Translations under genes and position numbers: made by a program
Part shown: piece after piece, positions 1 through 6,449 of the stretch
Layout: every line of letters begins with the position of its first letter
How positions within the stretch are numbered: the stretch's first letter is position 1
The notes under the pieces: model-generated
Seen by the model: the letters and a program-made list of their open reading frames with translations, nothing else
Database searches by the model: none
What the model was told of the DNA's origin: nothing
Source: Anaerolineales bacterium
GTDB lineage: Bacteria > Chloroflexota > Anaerolineae > Anaerolineales > UBA4823
Direction: 5' to 3'
Assembly: GCA_020853835.1 (NCBI GenBank)
Contig: JADYYC010000072.1
Span: 1-7,457 of the forward strand
Length of the DNA stretch: 7,457 bases

Positions 1-2
1 AT

Positions 3-1421
3 TTCGAGGCGCAGCTTTTTTCGACGAACGTGGAGCTCGAGGTGGCCTTTGGCCCCGAGAATTTTGCGGTGGATCGGGAAGAAATCGGGCGGCGGATCGA
101 CGAGAACCTGAATTATGTGGGTCTGGATGCGTACCGCAACCGGCCGCCGTCCACGCTTTCGGGGGGGCAGAAGCAGAAGCTGGCGATTGCCTCGGTGCTG
201 GCGTTGAAACCGTCGGTGCTGGTGATGGACGAACCGACGACGGATCTGGACCCGGTCAGCAAAGAAGGGATTTTCGAGATCACCCACCGGCTGTGTAAGC
301 GCGACGACCTGACGCTGATGATCATCGAGCACGAGACGGAGGAAGCGCTGTTTGCCGACCAGTTGGCGCTGCTCAAGGATGGCAAGCTCGTGAAAGTAGG
401 CCCGGCGCGCGAGGTTTTGTGCGAAGTGGAACTGATGGAAGCTCTCGGTTTGATGCCGCTGGGCATCCCGAAGTTTTTCAAGGGCATGGGGCTGGCAGCG
501 ATTCCGCTGACGCCGGAGGAAGGTGTCAAGACCTTTGCCGAGACGGGCTGGAAGATTTCAGAGAGCCGGTTCGAGAAGCTTGTAGCTGAGGAGAAGGAGG
601 CAGAGCGGCGCCTGACAAAGCCGCTGATCGAGTGCCATGACCTGGAACACACCTACCCGAAAGGCGTGAAGGCGCTCGATGGTGTGAGCCTGGACATTTT
701 CGAAGGCGACATGGTGGCGATCGTAGGCCAAAACGGCAGCGGCAAGACCACGCTGGCGAAGCACTTCAACGGCCTGCTCATGCCAACCGGGGGCGAGGTT
801 CATGTCGGCGGGCTGCCGACGCGCGACCAGGGGGTCTTCAAGCTGGGGCAGCGCGTCGGATATGTTTTTCAGAACCCCGACCATCAGATCTTTTCGGAGA
901 CCGTTTTCGACGAAGTGGCCTTCAGCCCGCGGCTGCGCAAGCTCGACGAAGCTGAAGTGAAGCAGCGCGTAACCCAGGCGCTCGCGGCGGTGGGCCTGGC
1001 GGGGTATGAAGAGCAGGACCCGTTTGGGCTGACCAAAAGCGGCCGGCAGCGCGTGGCGGTGGCTTCGGTTTTGTCCGCAAAACCCGAAGTGCTCATCCTC
1101 GACGAGCCCACGACCGGGCTGGACTATTCTGAGCAGCGCGGCATGATGGACATGGTGCGCCAGCTCAACGAGAATGGGAGCACGATCATTTTCGTGACCC
1201 ACCACATGTGGGTGGTGGCAGAGTACGCACGGCGGGTGTTCGTGATGAAGGATGGCAAAATCATGCTCAAAGGGACGACCCGCGAGGTGTTTTCACATGG
1301 CGACGAGCTGCGTAACGCCTTTTTGCGCCCGCCGCACTTTGTCGAGTTCAGCAGCCGGCTTGGATACACCTTTCTAACCCCGGCTGAGATGGCAGGCTGT
1401 ATTGAAGGAGCACAAGGCTGA
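3..1421 (+). CDS. ecfA: ECF transporter ATPase, two fused ATP-binding domains (5' end outside window)
   Basis: This is the energising subunit of an energy-coupling factor importer, a cytoplasmic ATPase that binds EcfT. The reading frame is open from base 3, and the first visible residues (FEAQLFSTNVELEVAFGPEN) are the Q-loop region of domain 1. The gene therefore starts upstream; the GTG at 30 is internal. Domain 1 shows a canonical LSGGQ signature (156-170), Walker B with catalytic DE (228-233) and the H-loop His (330-332); its Walker A lies outside the window. A linker of about 70 residues, rich in charged residues, leads to domain 2, with Walker A GQNGSGKTT (726-752), Q-loop Gln (870-872), Walker B LILDE (1092-1106) and a THH switch region. 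The signature of domain 2 is degenerate (LTKSGRQR, 1029-1052). Tandem EcfA fusions of this kind occur in YkoD-type ECF systems. The stop codon overlaps the ecfT start. The family call is very secure; the substrate cannot be read from this subunit. Confidence 0.95.
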   Translation, partial: FEAQLFSTNVELEVAFGPENFAVDREEIGRRIDENLNYVGLDAYRNRPPSTLSGGQKQKLAIASVLALKPSVLVMDEPTTDLDPVSKEGIFEITHRLCKRDDLTLMIIEHETEEALFADQLALLKDGKLVKVGPAREVLCEVELMEALGLMPLGIPKFFKGMGLAAIPLTPEEGVKTFAETGWKISESRFEKLVAEEKEAERRLTKPLIECHDLEHTYPKGVKALDGVSLDIFEGDMVAIVGQNGSGKTTLAKHFNGLLMPTGGEVHVGGLPTRDQGVFKLGQRVGYVFQNPDHQIFSETVFDEVAFSPRLRKLDEAEVKQRVTQALAAVGLAGYEEQDPFGLTKSGRQRVAVASVLSAKPEVLILDEPTTGLDYSEQRGMMDMVRQLNENGSTIIFVTHHMWVVAEYARRVFVMKDGKIMLKGTTREVFSHGDELRNAFLRPPHFVEFSSRLGYTFLTPAEMAGCIEGAQG

Positions 1422-2203
1422 TGGACGCTGAGATTTACCTCGACAACAATACGTTTTTTCACCGGCTGGACCCGCGAACGAAGATCACCGTTTTTTTGCT
1501 CACTTTTGTCGCGCTCCTGCTGTTTGAAAACCCGTTATGGATGCTGCCGGTCGCGTTCCTGATCCTTCTCCAGATGGTGGTCTCGGGGTCGACGCGCAAC
1601 ATGGGGCGCATCCGCTACATCCTGATCGTTTTGACGGTTTCAGGTTTGGTCCTGTGGAACTTGTTTTCAAAAGGTGTCACGCCGTTGTTTTGGATTTTTA
1701 CGGTCGAGTCCTTTTTGTTTTCCATCGCACGCACCATGCTGATGATCTTGATGATCTCGGCGGGCATGATTTTGATCAGTACCACACGCAACGAGGAGCT
1801 GGTGCTGGGCATGATCCGTATGGGAATGCCCTACCGGGTGGGTTTCGCCATTTCGACCTCGCTGCGGCTGGTGCCGACGATCGCCTCGAGCACGATGACG
1901 ATCAGCCAGGCGCAGCGCAGCCGGGGGCTGGATCTGGACTCGGGCGGGCTGTTGGAACGGGTGAAGAAGTTCCTGCCGCTGTTGGTGCCGGTGTTCATTT
2001 CGACCATTCGCAGCACAAACATTTTTGGGATGGCGCTCGAATCCAAAGGCTTTGGCGCACGCGAAAAACGCACTTATTACCTCAAGCTGGAGATGCGCCC
2101 AGCGGATTACGCGGTGCTCATTTTTGCGATCCTGTTTGTCGCCGCGTCGATTTATTTTTTTGCGGCCGGTTACGGTCGGCTGCCCGGGTTGACCCGATTC
2201 TAA
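1421..2203 (+). CDS. ecfT: ECF transporter transmembrane coupling subunit EcfT
   Basis: EcfT is the membrane scaffold that couples the ATPases to the substrate-binding S component. The protein has 260 residues, normal for the family. The N-terminus carries the typical motif F-x-x-RLDPRTKI (residues 13-22). Several hydrophobic segments follow (about 22-53, 66-83, 98-120 and a C-terminal one about 230-250). The two cytoplasmic coupling-helix motifs are present: AQRSRG at residues 164-169 and ALESKGFG at 205-212, corresponding to the Ala-Arg-Gly signatures that dock onto the ATPases; the second has Lys in place of the usual Arg. The ATG overlaps the upstream TGA by one base, and AAGGAG at 1405-1410 lies 10 nt before it, so translation is probably coupled to the ATPase gene. 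The family assignment is secure. Confidence 0.94.
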   Translation: MDAEIYLDNNTFFHRLDPRTKITVFLLTFVALLLFENPLWMLPVAFLILLQMVVSGSTRNMGRIRYILIVLTVSGLVLWNLFSKGVTPLFWIFTVESFLFSIARTMLMILMISAGMILISTTRNEELVLGMIRMGMPYRVGFAISTSLRLVPTIASSTMTISQAQRSRGLDLDSGGLLERVKKFLPLLVPVFISTIRSTNIFGMALESKGFGAREKRTYYLKLEMRPADYAVLIFAILFVAASIYFFAAGYGRLPGLTRF

Positions 2204-2208
2204 TGATT

Positions 2209-2212
2209 GGAG
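2209..2212 (+). promoter_or_regulatory. Ribosome binding site that favours the GTG start at 2219
   Basis: GGAG ends directly against the ATG at 2213, which is too close for initiation there, and overlaps the TTG at 2207. It lies 6 nt before the GTG at 2219, a normal spacing. I therefore use GTG 2219 for the isomerase-like gene. The two upstream codons would add only two or four residues. Confidence 0.5.
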
Positions 2213-2218
2213 ATGGCC

Positions 2219-3256
2219 GTGGAAGTTGCAGAGATTAACGATATGCTGCCGTTTTTGCTGCGGCGGGAGAACGTGGCGCGCTATGAAGACGGCGTGGTGG
2301 TGATCGGCGACCGGCGCAAATACCCGTTCGAGAAGGCGTTTGTACGCTGCGCAGACGTGGAATGCGTGGCGCGCGCGATCGAGGAGATGGTGACACAGGG
2401 TGGCGGTCCGTCAAACGCGGCGCTCTATGCGCTGGCGATGGCGGCGCGCCAGGCGGCCGGCAATCCGGCCGCGCGGCAGCGCGAGATTCTTGAAGCAGCC
2501 CGGCAACGCCTGGTGCGGACGCGCCCGACAAATACGGCGCTCGCACGGCGGCTGGAAAAGGCGATGGAAGTGGTCGAGACATGCCTGGCCGAAGGAGGCG
2601 ATGTCGAGGCGACGCTGCTGCACTGGATCGAGCAGATGCGCGACACCAATTACAAGAACTACGCTGTCGCCGGAGAGCTGGGGGCGAGCCTGATCGACGA
2701 CGGCGATGGGATTCTGACGATGTGTTTTGCCGAAACCTCTTTTTTGCTCGCTTTGGCGTTGGCAAAGAAAGCGGGTAAGCACATGCAGGTGTTCACCCCT
2801 GAAACGCGACCTTACTTGCAGGGGGCGCGGCTGACAGCGCCCAGCGTGCACGAGCTGGGGATCAAGGTGCAGATCATCGGCGATAACATGCCCGCCTACG
2901 TGCTTTCGCAGGGCAAGGTGCAAAAATACTTCACGGCAGCCGACCTGGTGACCCTGGATGGTCACGTTGTGAACAAGGTGGGCACTTTTCAGAACGCCAT
3001 CGCGGCGAATTATCACGGGGTGCCGTACTTCGTGTTCTCGTGGGGTCCGGATAAGTTCAAGCCTGACCGGGCATCGATTGAAATCGAGGAGCGCGACCCG
3101 GCAGAGATGAGAAATTGCCGGGGCGCCGCGACGACGAGCGCTGAGATCGACGCCTATTACCCGGCGTTTGATATCACGCCCCCGCACCTGGTAGCGGGTG
3201 TGATCACGCAGTATGGAATCCTGAGCCCCTACGACCTGCAACGATTTTTTGGATGA
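2219..3256 (+). CDS. mtnA: MtnA-family sugar-phosphate isomerase (5-methylthioribose-1-phosphate isomerase-like)
   Basis: Members of the MtnA/eIF2B-alpha-related family convert 5-methylthioribose-1-phosphate, or relatives such as 5-deoxyribose-1-phosphate, to the ribulose-1-phosphate. The predicted protein has 345 residues, close to the MtnA norm. Matches to family landmarks, in order: an N-terminal RYEDG...DRRKYPFEKAFV block, an RPT motif after the first helices, ETRPYLQGARLTA followed by IIGDNM, NKVGT, and the C-terminal IEIEERDPAEM and PAFDITP blocks. The catalytic pair appears kept: Cys169 (codon 2723-2725) and Asp242 (2942-2944) sit where MtnA has its catalytic Cys and Asp. Two active-site stretches differ: the usual RGAPAIG is QGGGPSN (from 2396), and the residues after the Cys are FAET instead of the usual N-(T/A)-G. 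Substrate preference may thus be altered. It follows ecfT by 15 nt and precedes the phosphorylase that would make its substrate. Family is clear; exact substrate is inferred. Confidence 0.85.
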   Translation: MEVAEINDMLPFLLRRENVARYEDGVVVIGDRRKYPFEKAFVRCADVECVARAIEEMVTQGGGPSNAALYALAMAARQAAGNPAARQREILEAARQRLVRTRPTNTALARRLEKAMEVVETCLAEGGDVEATLLHWIEQMRDTNYKNYAVAGELGASLIDDGDGILTMCFAETSFLLALALAKKAGKHMQVFTPETRPYLQGARLTAPSVHELGIKVQIIGDNMPAYVLSQGKVQKYFTAADLVTLDGHVVNKVGTFQNAIAANYHGVPYFVFSWGPDKFKPDRASIEIEERDPAEMRNCRGAATTSAEIDAYYPAFDITPPHLVAGVITQYGILSPYDLQRFFG

Positions 3257-3272
3257 GGGGTTATAAGTATGA

Positions 3273-3276
3273 GGAG
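3273..3276 (+). promoter_or_regulatory. Ribosome binding site that fixes the phosphorylase start
   Basis: GGAG lies 6 nt before the ATG at 3283. An earlier in-frame ATG at 3253 overlaps the stop of the preceding gene, but would prepend ten residues (MRGYKYEENV) to the conserved nucleoside phosphorylase N-terminus. Confidence 0.6.
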
Positions 3277-3282
3277 AACGTG

Positions 3283-4059
3283 ATGGAAAAGGCAATCATC
3301 GCGGGCACGGGTATCTACGAAATACCGGGGTTCGATTTCGAGCAGAAGGTGATCGATACGCCCTACGGCGCAGCGCTCGTGAACGTCGGACGGAAAGACG
3401 GTTTTGAGCTGGCTTTTCTGGCGCGGCACGGGCTGGATCACAGCACGCCGCCACACCGGGTCAACTTCCGGGCGAACCTGAAAGCGTTACAGATGCTGGG
3501 GGTGAAGCACGTGCTGGCGACGTATGCAGTAGGTTCGATCAGCCGCGAGATCCCGCCGATGGGGCTGGCGCTGCTTACCGATTTTCTGGATTTCACCAGC
3601 GGGCGGGCATTTACGTTCTTCGACGGCGGGAAGTCGGGCCTGGTTCACACAAACATGGACGTGCCGTATTGCCCCGCGTTGCAGGCGAAGATCCTCGAAC
3701 TTGCGCCCGCGTTCGAGTTGAACGTCCAGCCGCAGGCGGTGTACGTGGCAACGAACGGGCCGCGCTTCGAAACGCCCGCAGAAATCCGCATGTACGCAAA
3801 GCTGGGCGGGGATGTAGTGGGTATGACCGGCGTGCCAGAAGTGGCGCTCGCTCGCGAGTTGAACATGCACTTCGCAGGGCTGGCGTATTCGATCAACTGG
3901 GCCGCGGGGATGGAAGAGACGATGGAGTTTGTAAGCGGCCAGATGGCGGACATCCGCCAAAGGATGATCGCGCTCATGATCCAGACGCTGCAAGAACCAG
4001 TCGTGTTCAACTGCGGTTGTGAAAGCACGAAGATGGTCATGGTCCCACCGGAAGAATAG
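3283..4059 (+). CDS. mtnP: MTAP/PNP-family nucleoside phosphorylase, probably S-methyl-5'-thioinosine phosphorylase type
   Basis: This enzyme would cleave a purine nucleoside with phosphate to the free base and a ribose-1-phosphate derivative. The protein has 258 residues. Family motifs in order are GTGIY (8-12), the phosphate-site ARHG (47-50), PPHRVNFRAN (56-65), AVGS (82-85), NGPRFET (158-164), GMTGVPE (180-186) and SINWAAG (203-209). Classical MTAPs that use methylthioadenosine carry Asp residues (TDYD) in the last region, whereas 6-oxopurine enzymes carry Asn. Asn205 and the NWAAG context resemble methylthioinosine phosphorylases, so hypoxanthine as leaving base is inferred. The C-terminus has a Cys-Gly-Cys (244-246). 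It follows the isomerase by 26 nt. The neighbouring deaminase would supply its inosine-type substrate and the isomerase would take its product. An ordinary MTAP or PNP role is the alternative. Confidence 0.87.
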   Translation: MEKAIIAGTGIYEIPGFDFEQKVIDTPYGAALVNVGRKDGFELAFLARHGLDHSTPPHRVNFRANLKALQMLGVKHVLATYAVGSISREIPPMGLALLTDFLDFTSGRAFTFFDGGKSGLVHTNMDVPYCPALQAKILELAPAFELNVQPQAVYVATNGPRFETPAEIRMYAKLGGDVVGMTGVPEVALARELNMHFAGLAYSINWAAGMEETMEFVSGQMADIRQRMIALMIQTLQEPVVFNCGCESTKMVMVPPEE

Positions 4060-4090
4060 CCCTGGATAATCGATCGTCAGGGCTAATTTT
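4058..4090 (+). terminator. Hairpin with short T run after the phosphorylase gene
   Basis: A perfect 7-bp stem, AGCCCTG (4058-4064) with CAGGGCT (4078-4084), encloses a 13-nt loop and is followed by AATTTT. It begins inside the phosphorylase stop codon. The T run is only four bases, so it may be a weak terminator or an mRNA-processing/stability element that sets different expression of the upstream genes and the S component. Confidence 0.4.
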
Positions 4091-4186
4091 AGTTAAGGAG
4101 GTGCATATCGGAGGAATTGTAGCTTTTGCAAGCCGGATGTTTTGGATTATTGCATCAAATTTTTTTATTCAAAAAGGAGAGATAAT
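4091..4186 (+). other. Leader of the S-component gene with repeated Shine-Dalgarno-like runs
   Basis: This non-coding stretch is more AT-rich than its surroundings. It carries AAGGAGGTG (4095-4103), a nearly complete match to the 16S anti-Shine-Dalgarno, a second GGAGGA (4110-4115), and the working AAGGAG (4174-4179) set 7 nt before the ATG at 4187. No ATG follows either of the first two. A GTG at 4101 opens a 29-codon frame whose TGA (4188-4190) overlaps the S-component ATG, and a TTG at 4126 opens a 19-codon frame ending one base before it. Weak hairpins (GCTT/AAGC at 4122-4133; GATG/CATC at 4136-4156 followed by seven T at 4160-4166) also occur. A regulated leader or leader peptide is possible but not shown, and I recognise no known riboswitch. 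Confidence 0.4.
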
Positions 4187-5020
4187 ATGAGAGAAGTTAT
4201 TTCGATGTGGAAGAACACCCGGATGATCATCCTGGTGGCGCTTTCAGCGGCTATTTATGCCGCCTTCCTGATCGTCTTTAAGGGCGGTATCCCGATTGTA
4301 CCGGGCATTACCGAAGTGCGCCCCGCGAACGTGTTCCCGCCGGTGTTCAGCCTGCTGTTTGGACCTGCGGGCGCGTGGGGTTCGGCGATTGGTAACCTCA
4401 TTGGCGATCTGTTTGGCGGAACGCTGGGGGTTGGTTCGATTTTTGGCTTTGTCGGCAATTTCTTCCTCGGGTTCATCCCTTACAAGATGTGGGGCGCGAC
4501 GTTTGGGCTGGTGACCAAGAAGGACATGTCACAGACGACGAACTCCGTCCAGAAACTGATCGCGTTTGAAATCATTGCGCTGACTGCTGCGGCAGCCTGC
4601 GGCATCATCATCGCCTGGTACCTGGACCTTGCAAGGATGGTTCCGTTTGCGTTCCTCGCGATCACGATCACGGTCAACAACTTTGCTGCGGCGTTTGTGC
4701 TGGGCCCGATCCTGCTCGCGCTGCTCTACCCGCGCGTGAAACGCTGGGGTCTGGTTTGGACTGACATCATGAAACCGGAAGATGTTGCGCCTGGTATGGT
4801 CAAGAACATCGGCGCGATCCTTATGATTGTCGGTTCGCTGGGTGGTTTGATCGTGGGCATTCTGGTCGCCTCCGGTCTGGCAGGACAGCAGGTGTACGGT
4901 TTTACGGGCGAACAGGGCCAGGTGGCTGTTTGGCTGTCGGTGCTGCCTTTCCTGGTGCTGATCGTGATAGCAAGTTTTATGCTCTCAGGCCGAGAGCAGT
5001 TTGTTGAAGAAGAGGAATAG
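4187..5020 (+). CDS. Probable ECF transporter S component (substrate-binding membrane subunit)
   Basis: This is an integral membrane protein of 277 residues, inferred to capture the substrate and dock on EcfT. Helix 1 (about 11-31) carries Ala at four-residue spacing (A18, A22, A26), the AxxxA pattern known for S-component docking on EcfT. A conserved-looking loop, GIPIVPGITEVRPANVFPP (34-52), and the glycine-rich FGPAGAWGSAIGNLIGDLFGG (58-78) follow, then further hydrophobic segments near 82-108, 124-146 and 155-182. Typical S components have about 180-200 residues and six helices; this one continues with two more hydrophobic segments (about 206-231 and 246-267) and an acidic tail EEEE. The start is ATG 4187 because AAGGAG lies 7 nt upstream; TTG 4142 lacks one. 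Its place between the phosphorylase and the deaminase suggests a purine-nucleoside-like ligand, but the sequence itself does not name the ligand. QueT-like or other vitamin/precursor S families remain possible. Confidence 0.75.
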   Translation: MREVISMWKNTRMIILVALSAAIYAAFLIVFKGGIPIVPGITEVRPANVFPPVFSLLFGPAGAWGSAIGNLIGDLFGGTLGVGSIFGFVGNFFLGFIPYKMWGATFGLVTKKDMSQTTNSVQKLIAFEIIALTAAAACGIIIAWYLDLARMVPFAFLAITITVNNFAAAFVLGPILLALLYPRVKRWGLVWTDIMKPEDVAPGMVKNIGAILMIVGSLGGLIVGILVASGLAGQQVYGFTGEQGQVAVWLSVLPFLVLIVIASFMLSGREQFVEEEE

Positions 5021-5040
5021 TCCGATTAAGTCTTGAAGTA

Positions 5041-5070
5041 GAGGTGAGCAGCCGCGCGGCTGCTCATCTC
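5041..5070 (+). terminator. Strong inverted repeat between S-component and deaminase genes
   Basis: The 30 bases form a stem of 13 pairs (5041-5053 with 5058-5070) around the loop GCGC, with a single G-U pair. The GC-rich core (GAGCAGCC / GGCTGCTC) makes it very stable. It is followed by TTAATAATT instead of a true T run, so termination would be partial at best. It could equally be an RNA-stability hairpin or a DNA operator. It ends 13 nt before the ribosome binding site AGGGAG of the deaminase gene. Confidence 0.55.
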
Positions 5071-5092
5071 TTAATAATTGCGAGGGAGCAGC

Positions 5093-6418
5093 ATGGTCGA
5101 ACAGCAAAGCCAGGTCGATTTTCTTTTCAGCGGTGGCACGCTGCTGACGATGGACAAAGAACGGCGGGTGATTACAAACGGCGCGTTAGCCGTGAAGGAC
5201 GGGCGGATTGTCTGGCTGGGGCCCGCAGCCGAGGCGTCGGGACGGTTCGCCGCCGCCCAAACCCTGAATCTGACCGGGAAGGTCCTGGTGCCGGGGCTGG
5301 TGAACGCGCATGGTCACTGGGCAATGACGTTGTTTCGGGGGCTGGTGGACGATTGCACACTGGAAGCCTGGCTGGAGAAGATCTGGAAGGTGGAGGCGGC
5401 GACGATCTCGGCTGAGAATGTGGTGGCGGGCTCTGAGTTGGCGATGATCGAGATGATCCGCTCGGGAACGACCTGCGCGGCGGACATGTACTGGCATTAT
5501 GGTGAAACGACCGAGGCGGCGAAAAAGGCGGGTTTCCGCATGGTAAACGGCCCGATTTTCGCCAGGATTGCCGGGTTCGAGAAACACAGGAACACGACTT
5601 ATAACATGGCGCTGGAGTACCTCGACCATTATCAGAACGACCCGCTCATCCACCTGTGCCTGCAACTGCATGCGACCTACACGACCAATCGTTCCATTTT
5701 GGAGGAAGCTGCTCAGATTGTGAAAGACCGGTCGCTGATGTTCATCACGCACGCTTCGGAATCGCGTGGGGAGATGGAGAACGTGCGGCAGCAGTACGAT
5801 GGGATGACGCCCATCGAAGTGCTCGACGCGGCGGGGCTGCTGCACGATCGCACGCTGCTGGCGCACTGTGTGCACCTCTCGGATGCCGAGATCGAGCGCC
5901 TGGCAGAGACGGGCGCCTCGGTAGTCCACTGCCCGTCGTCGAACCTGAAGCTGTCTTCGGGGGTCGCGCGCGTGGCAGACATGGTGAAAGCGGGCGTTAC
6001 CGTCGCGATCGGGACGGACGGGACGGCGAGCAACAACGACCTCGACCTGCTCCACGAGGCGCAGTTGGCTGCTCTGCTGCAGAAGGGTGTGACCGGCGAC
6101 CCGACCGTGCTGCCAGCGGAAAAAGTGGTCGAGATGCTCACGATTGATGGCGCCCGCGCAGTCGGACTGGATAAGGTTATCGGTTCGCTGGAAGTTGGTA
6201 AACTGGCTGACCTGACCGTGTTTGATTTCGATTCTTACAATCTGACGCCTTGCTACGATGTGTATTCACACCTGGTTTACGCCACAAGCACGCATGATGT
6301 GAGCGACGTGATGATTAATGGCAGGTTGGTGATGCAGGACCGGCAAATGCTGACCCTGGATGAAGCGGACGTCAAGGCGCGCGTACGCGCGATCGCGCAG
6401 AAAGTGCGCGATCTATAA
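5093..6418 (+). CDS. mtaD: Amidohydrolase: 5-methylthioadenosine / S-adenosylhomocysteine / 5'-deoxyadenosine deaminase
   Basis: A cytoplasmic metal-dependent deaminase that would turn adenosine-type nucleosides into inosine types with release of ammonia. The protein has 441 residues, usual for the MtaD/DadD group. Metal and catalytic residues of the amidohydrolase fold are all visible: H73 and H75 in NAHGH after the PGLVN strand, H193 (QLHATY), H220 and E223 in THASES, H258 in LAHCVHL, and D309 in GTDGTASNNDLDLL. The SNNDLD block and the AMTLFRGLVDD...WLEKIW region are typical of MtaD rather than of guanine deaminase or dihydroorotase. Chlorohydrolases (TrzN/AtzA type) are relatives, but the neighbours favour a nucleoside deaminase. 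The start is ATG 5093, with AGGGAG ending 4 nt before it; a TTG at 5078 would add five residues. It is the last gene of the cluster, with no clear terminator in the 31 nt before the convergent gene. Confidence 0.87.
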   Translation: MVEQQSQVDFLFSGGTLLTMDKERRVITNGALAVKDGRIVWLGPAAEASGRFAAAQTLNLTGKVLVPGLVNAHGHWAMTLFRGLVDDCTLEAWLEKIWKVEAATISAENVVAGSELAMIEMIRSGTTCAADMYWHYGETTEAAKKAGFRMVNGPIFARIAGFEKHRNTTYNMALEYLDHYQNDPLIHLCLQLHATYTTNRSILEEAAQIVKDRSLMFITHASESRGEMENVRQQYDGMTPIEVLDAAGLLHDRTLLAHCVHLSDAEIERLAETGASVVHCPSSNLKLSSGVARVADMVKAGVTVAIGTDGTASNNDLDLLHEAQLAALLQKGVTGDPTVLPAEKVVEMLTIDGARAVGLDKVIGSLEVGKLADLTVFDFDSYNLTPCYDVYSHLVYATSTHDVSDVMINGRLVMQDRQMLTLDEADVKARVRAIAQKVRDL

Positions 6419-6449
6419 GCTGGTTTACGCACAAAGGGGAAACGAACGC

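Noticed and set aside
30..32. GTG as start of the first gene
   Set aside because: The frame is open upstream to the window edge and the residues before the GTG belong to the ATPase Q-loop region, so the gene begins outside the window.
1537..2238. Plus-strand open frame of 233 codons inside ecfT in another frame
   Set aside because: EcfT motifs and hydrophobic segments support the other frame; this product is rich in Gly, Ala, His and Asp with no membrane or domain pattern.
2411..3295. Long minus-strand open frame of 294 codons opposite the isomerase-like gene
   Set aside because: It lies opposite a gene with clear MtnA motifs, its translation is rich in Arg, His and Gln without recognisable motifs, and it is a typical GC-rich antisense artefact.
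4095..4190. Known riboswitch (purine, preQ1, SAM or SAH) before the S component
   Set aside because: I could not match the conserved core of any of these classes; only generic hairpins and Shine-Dalgarno-like runs are visible.
5186..6055. Minus-strand open frame of 289 codons opposite the deaminase
   Set aside because: It is a shadow of the amidohydrolase gene, whose metal ligands are all present on the plus strand; the antisense product is low-complexity and Arg-rich.
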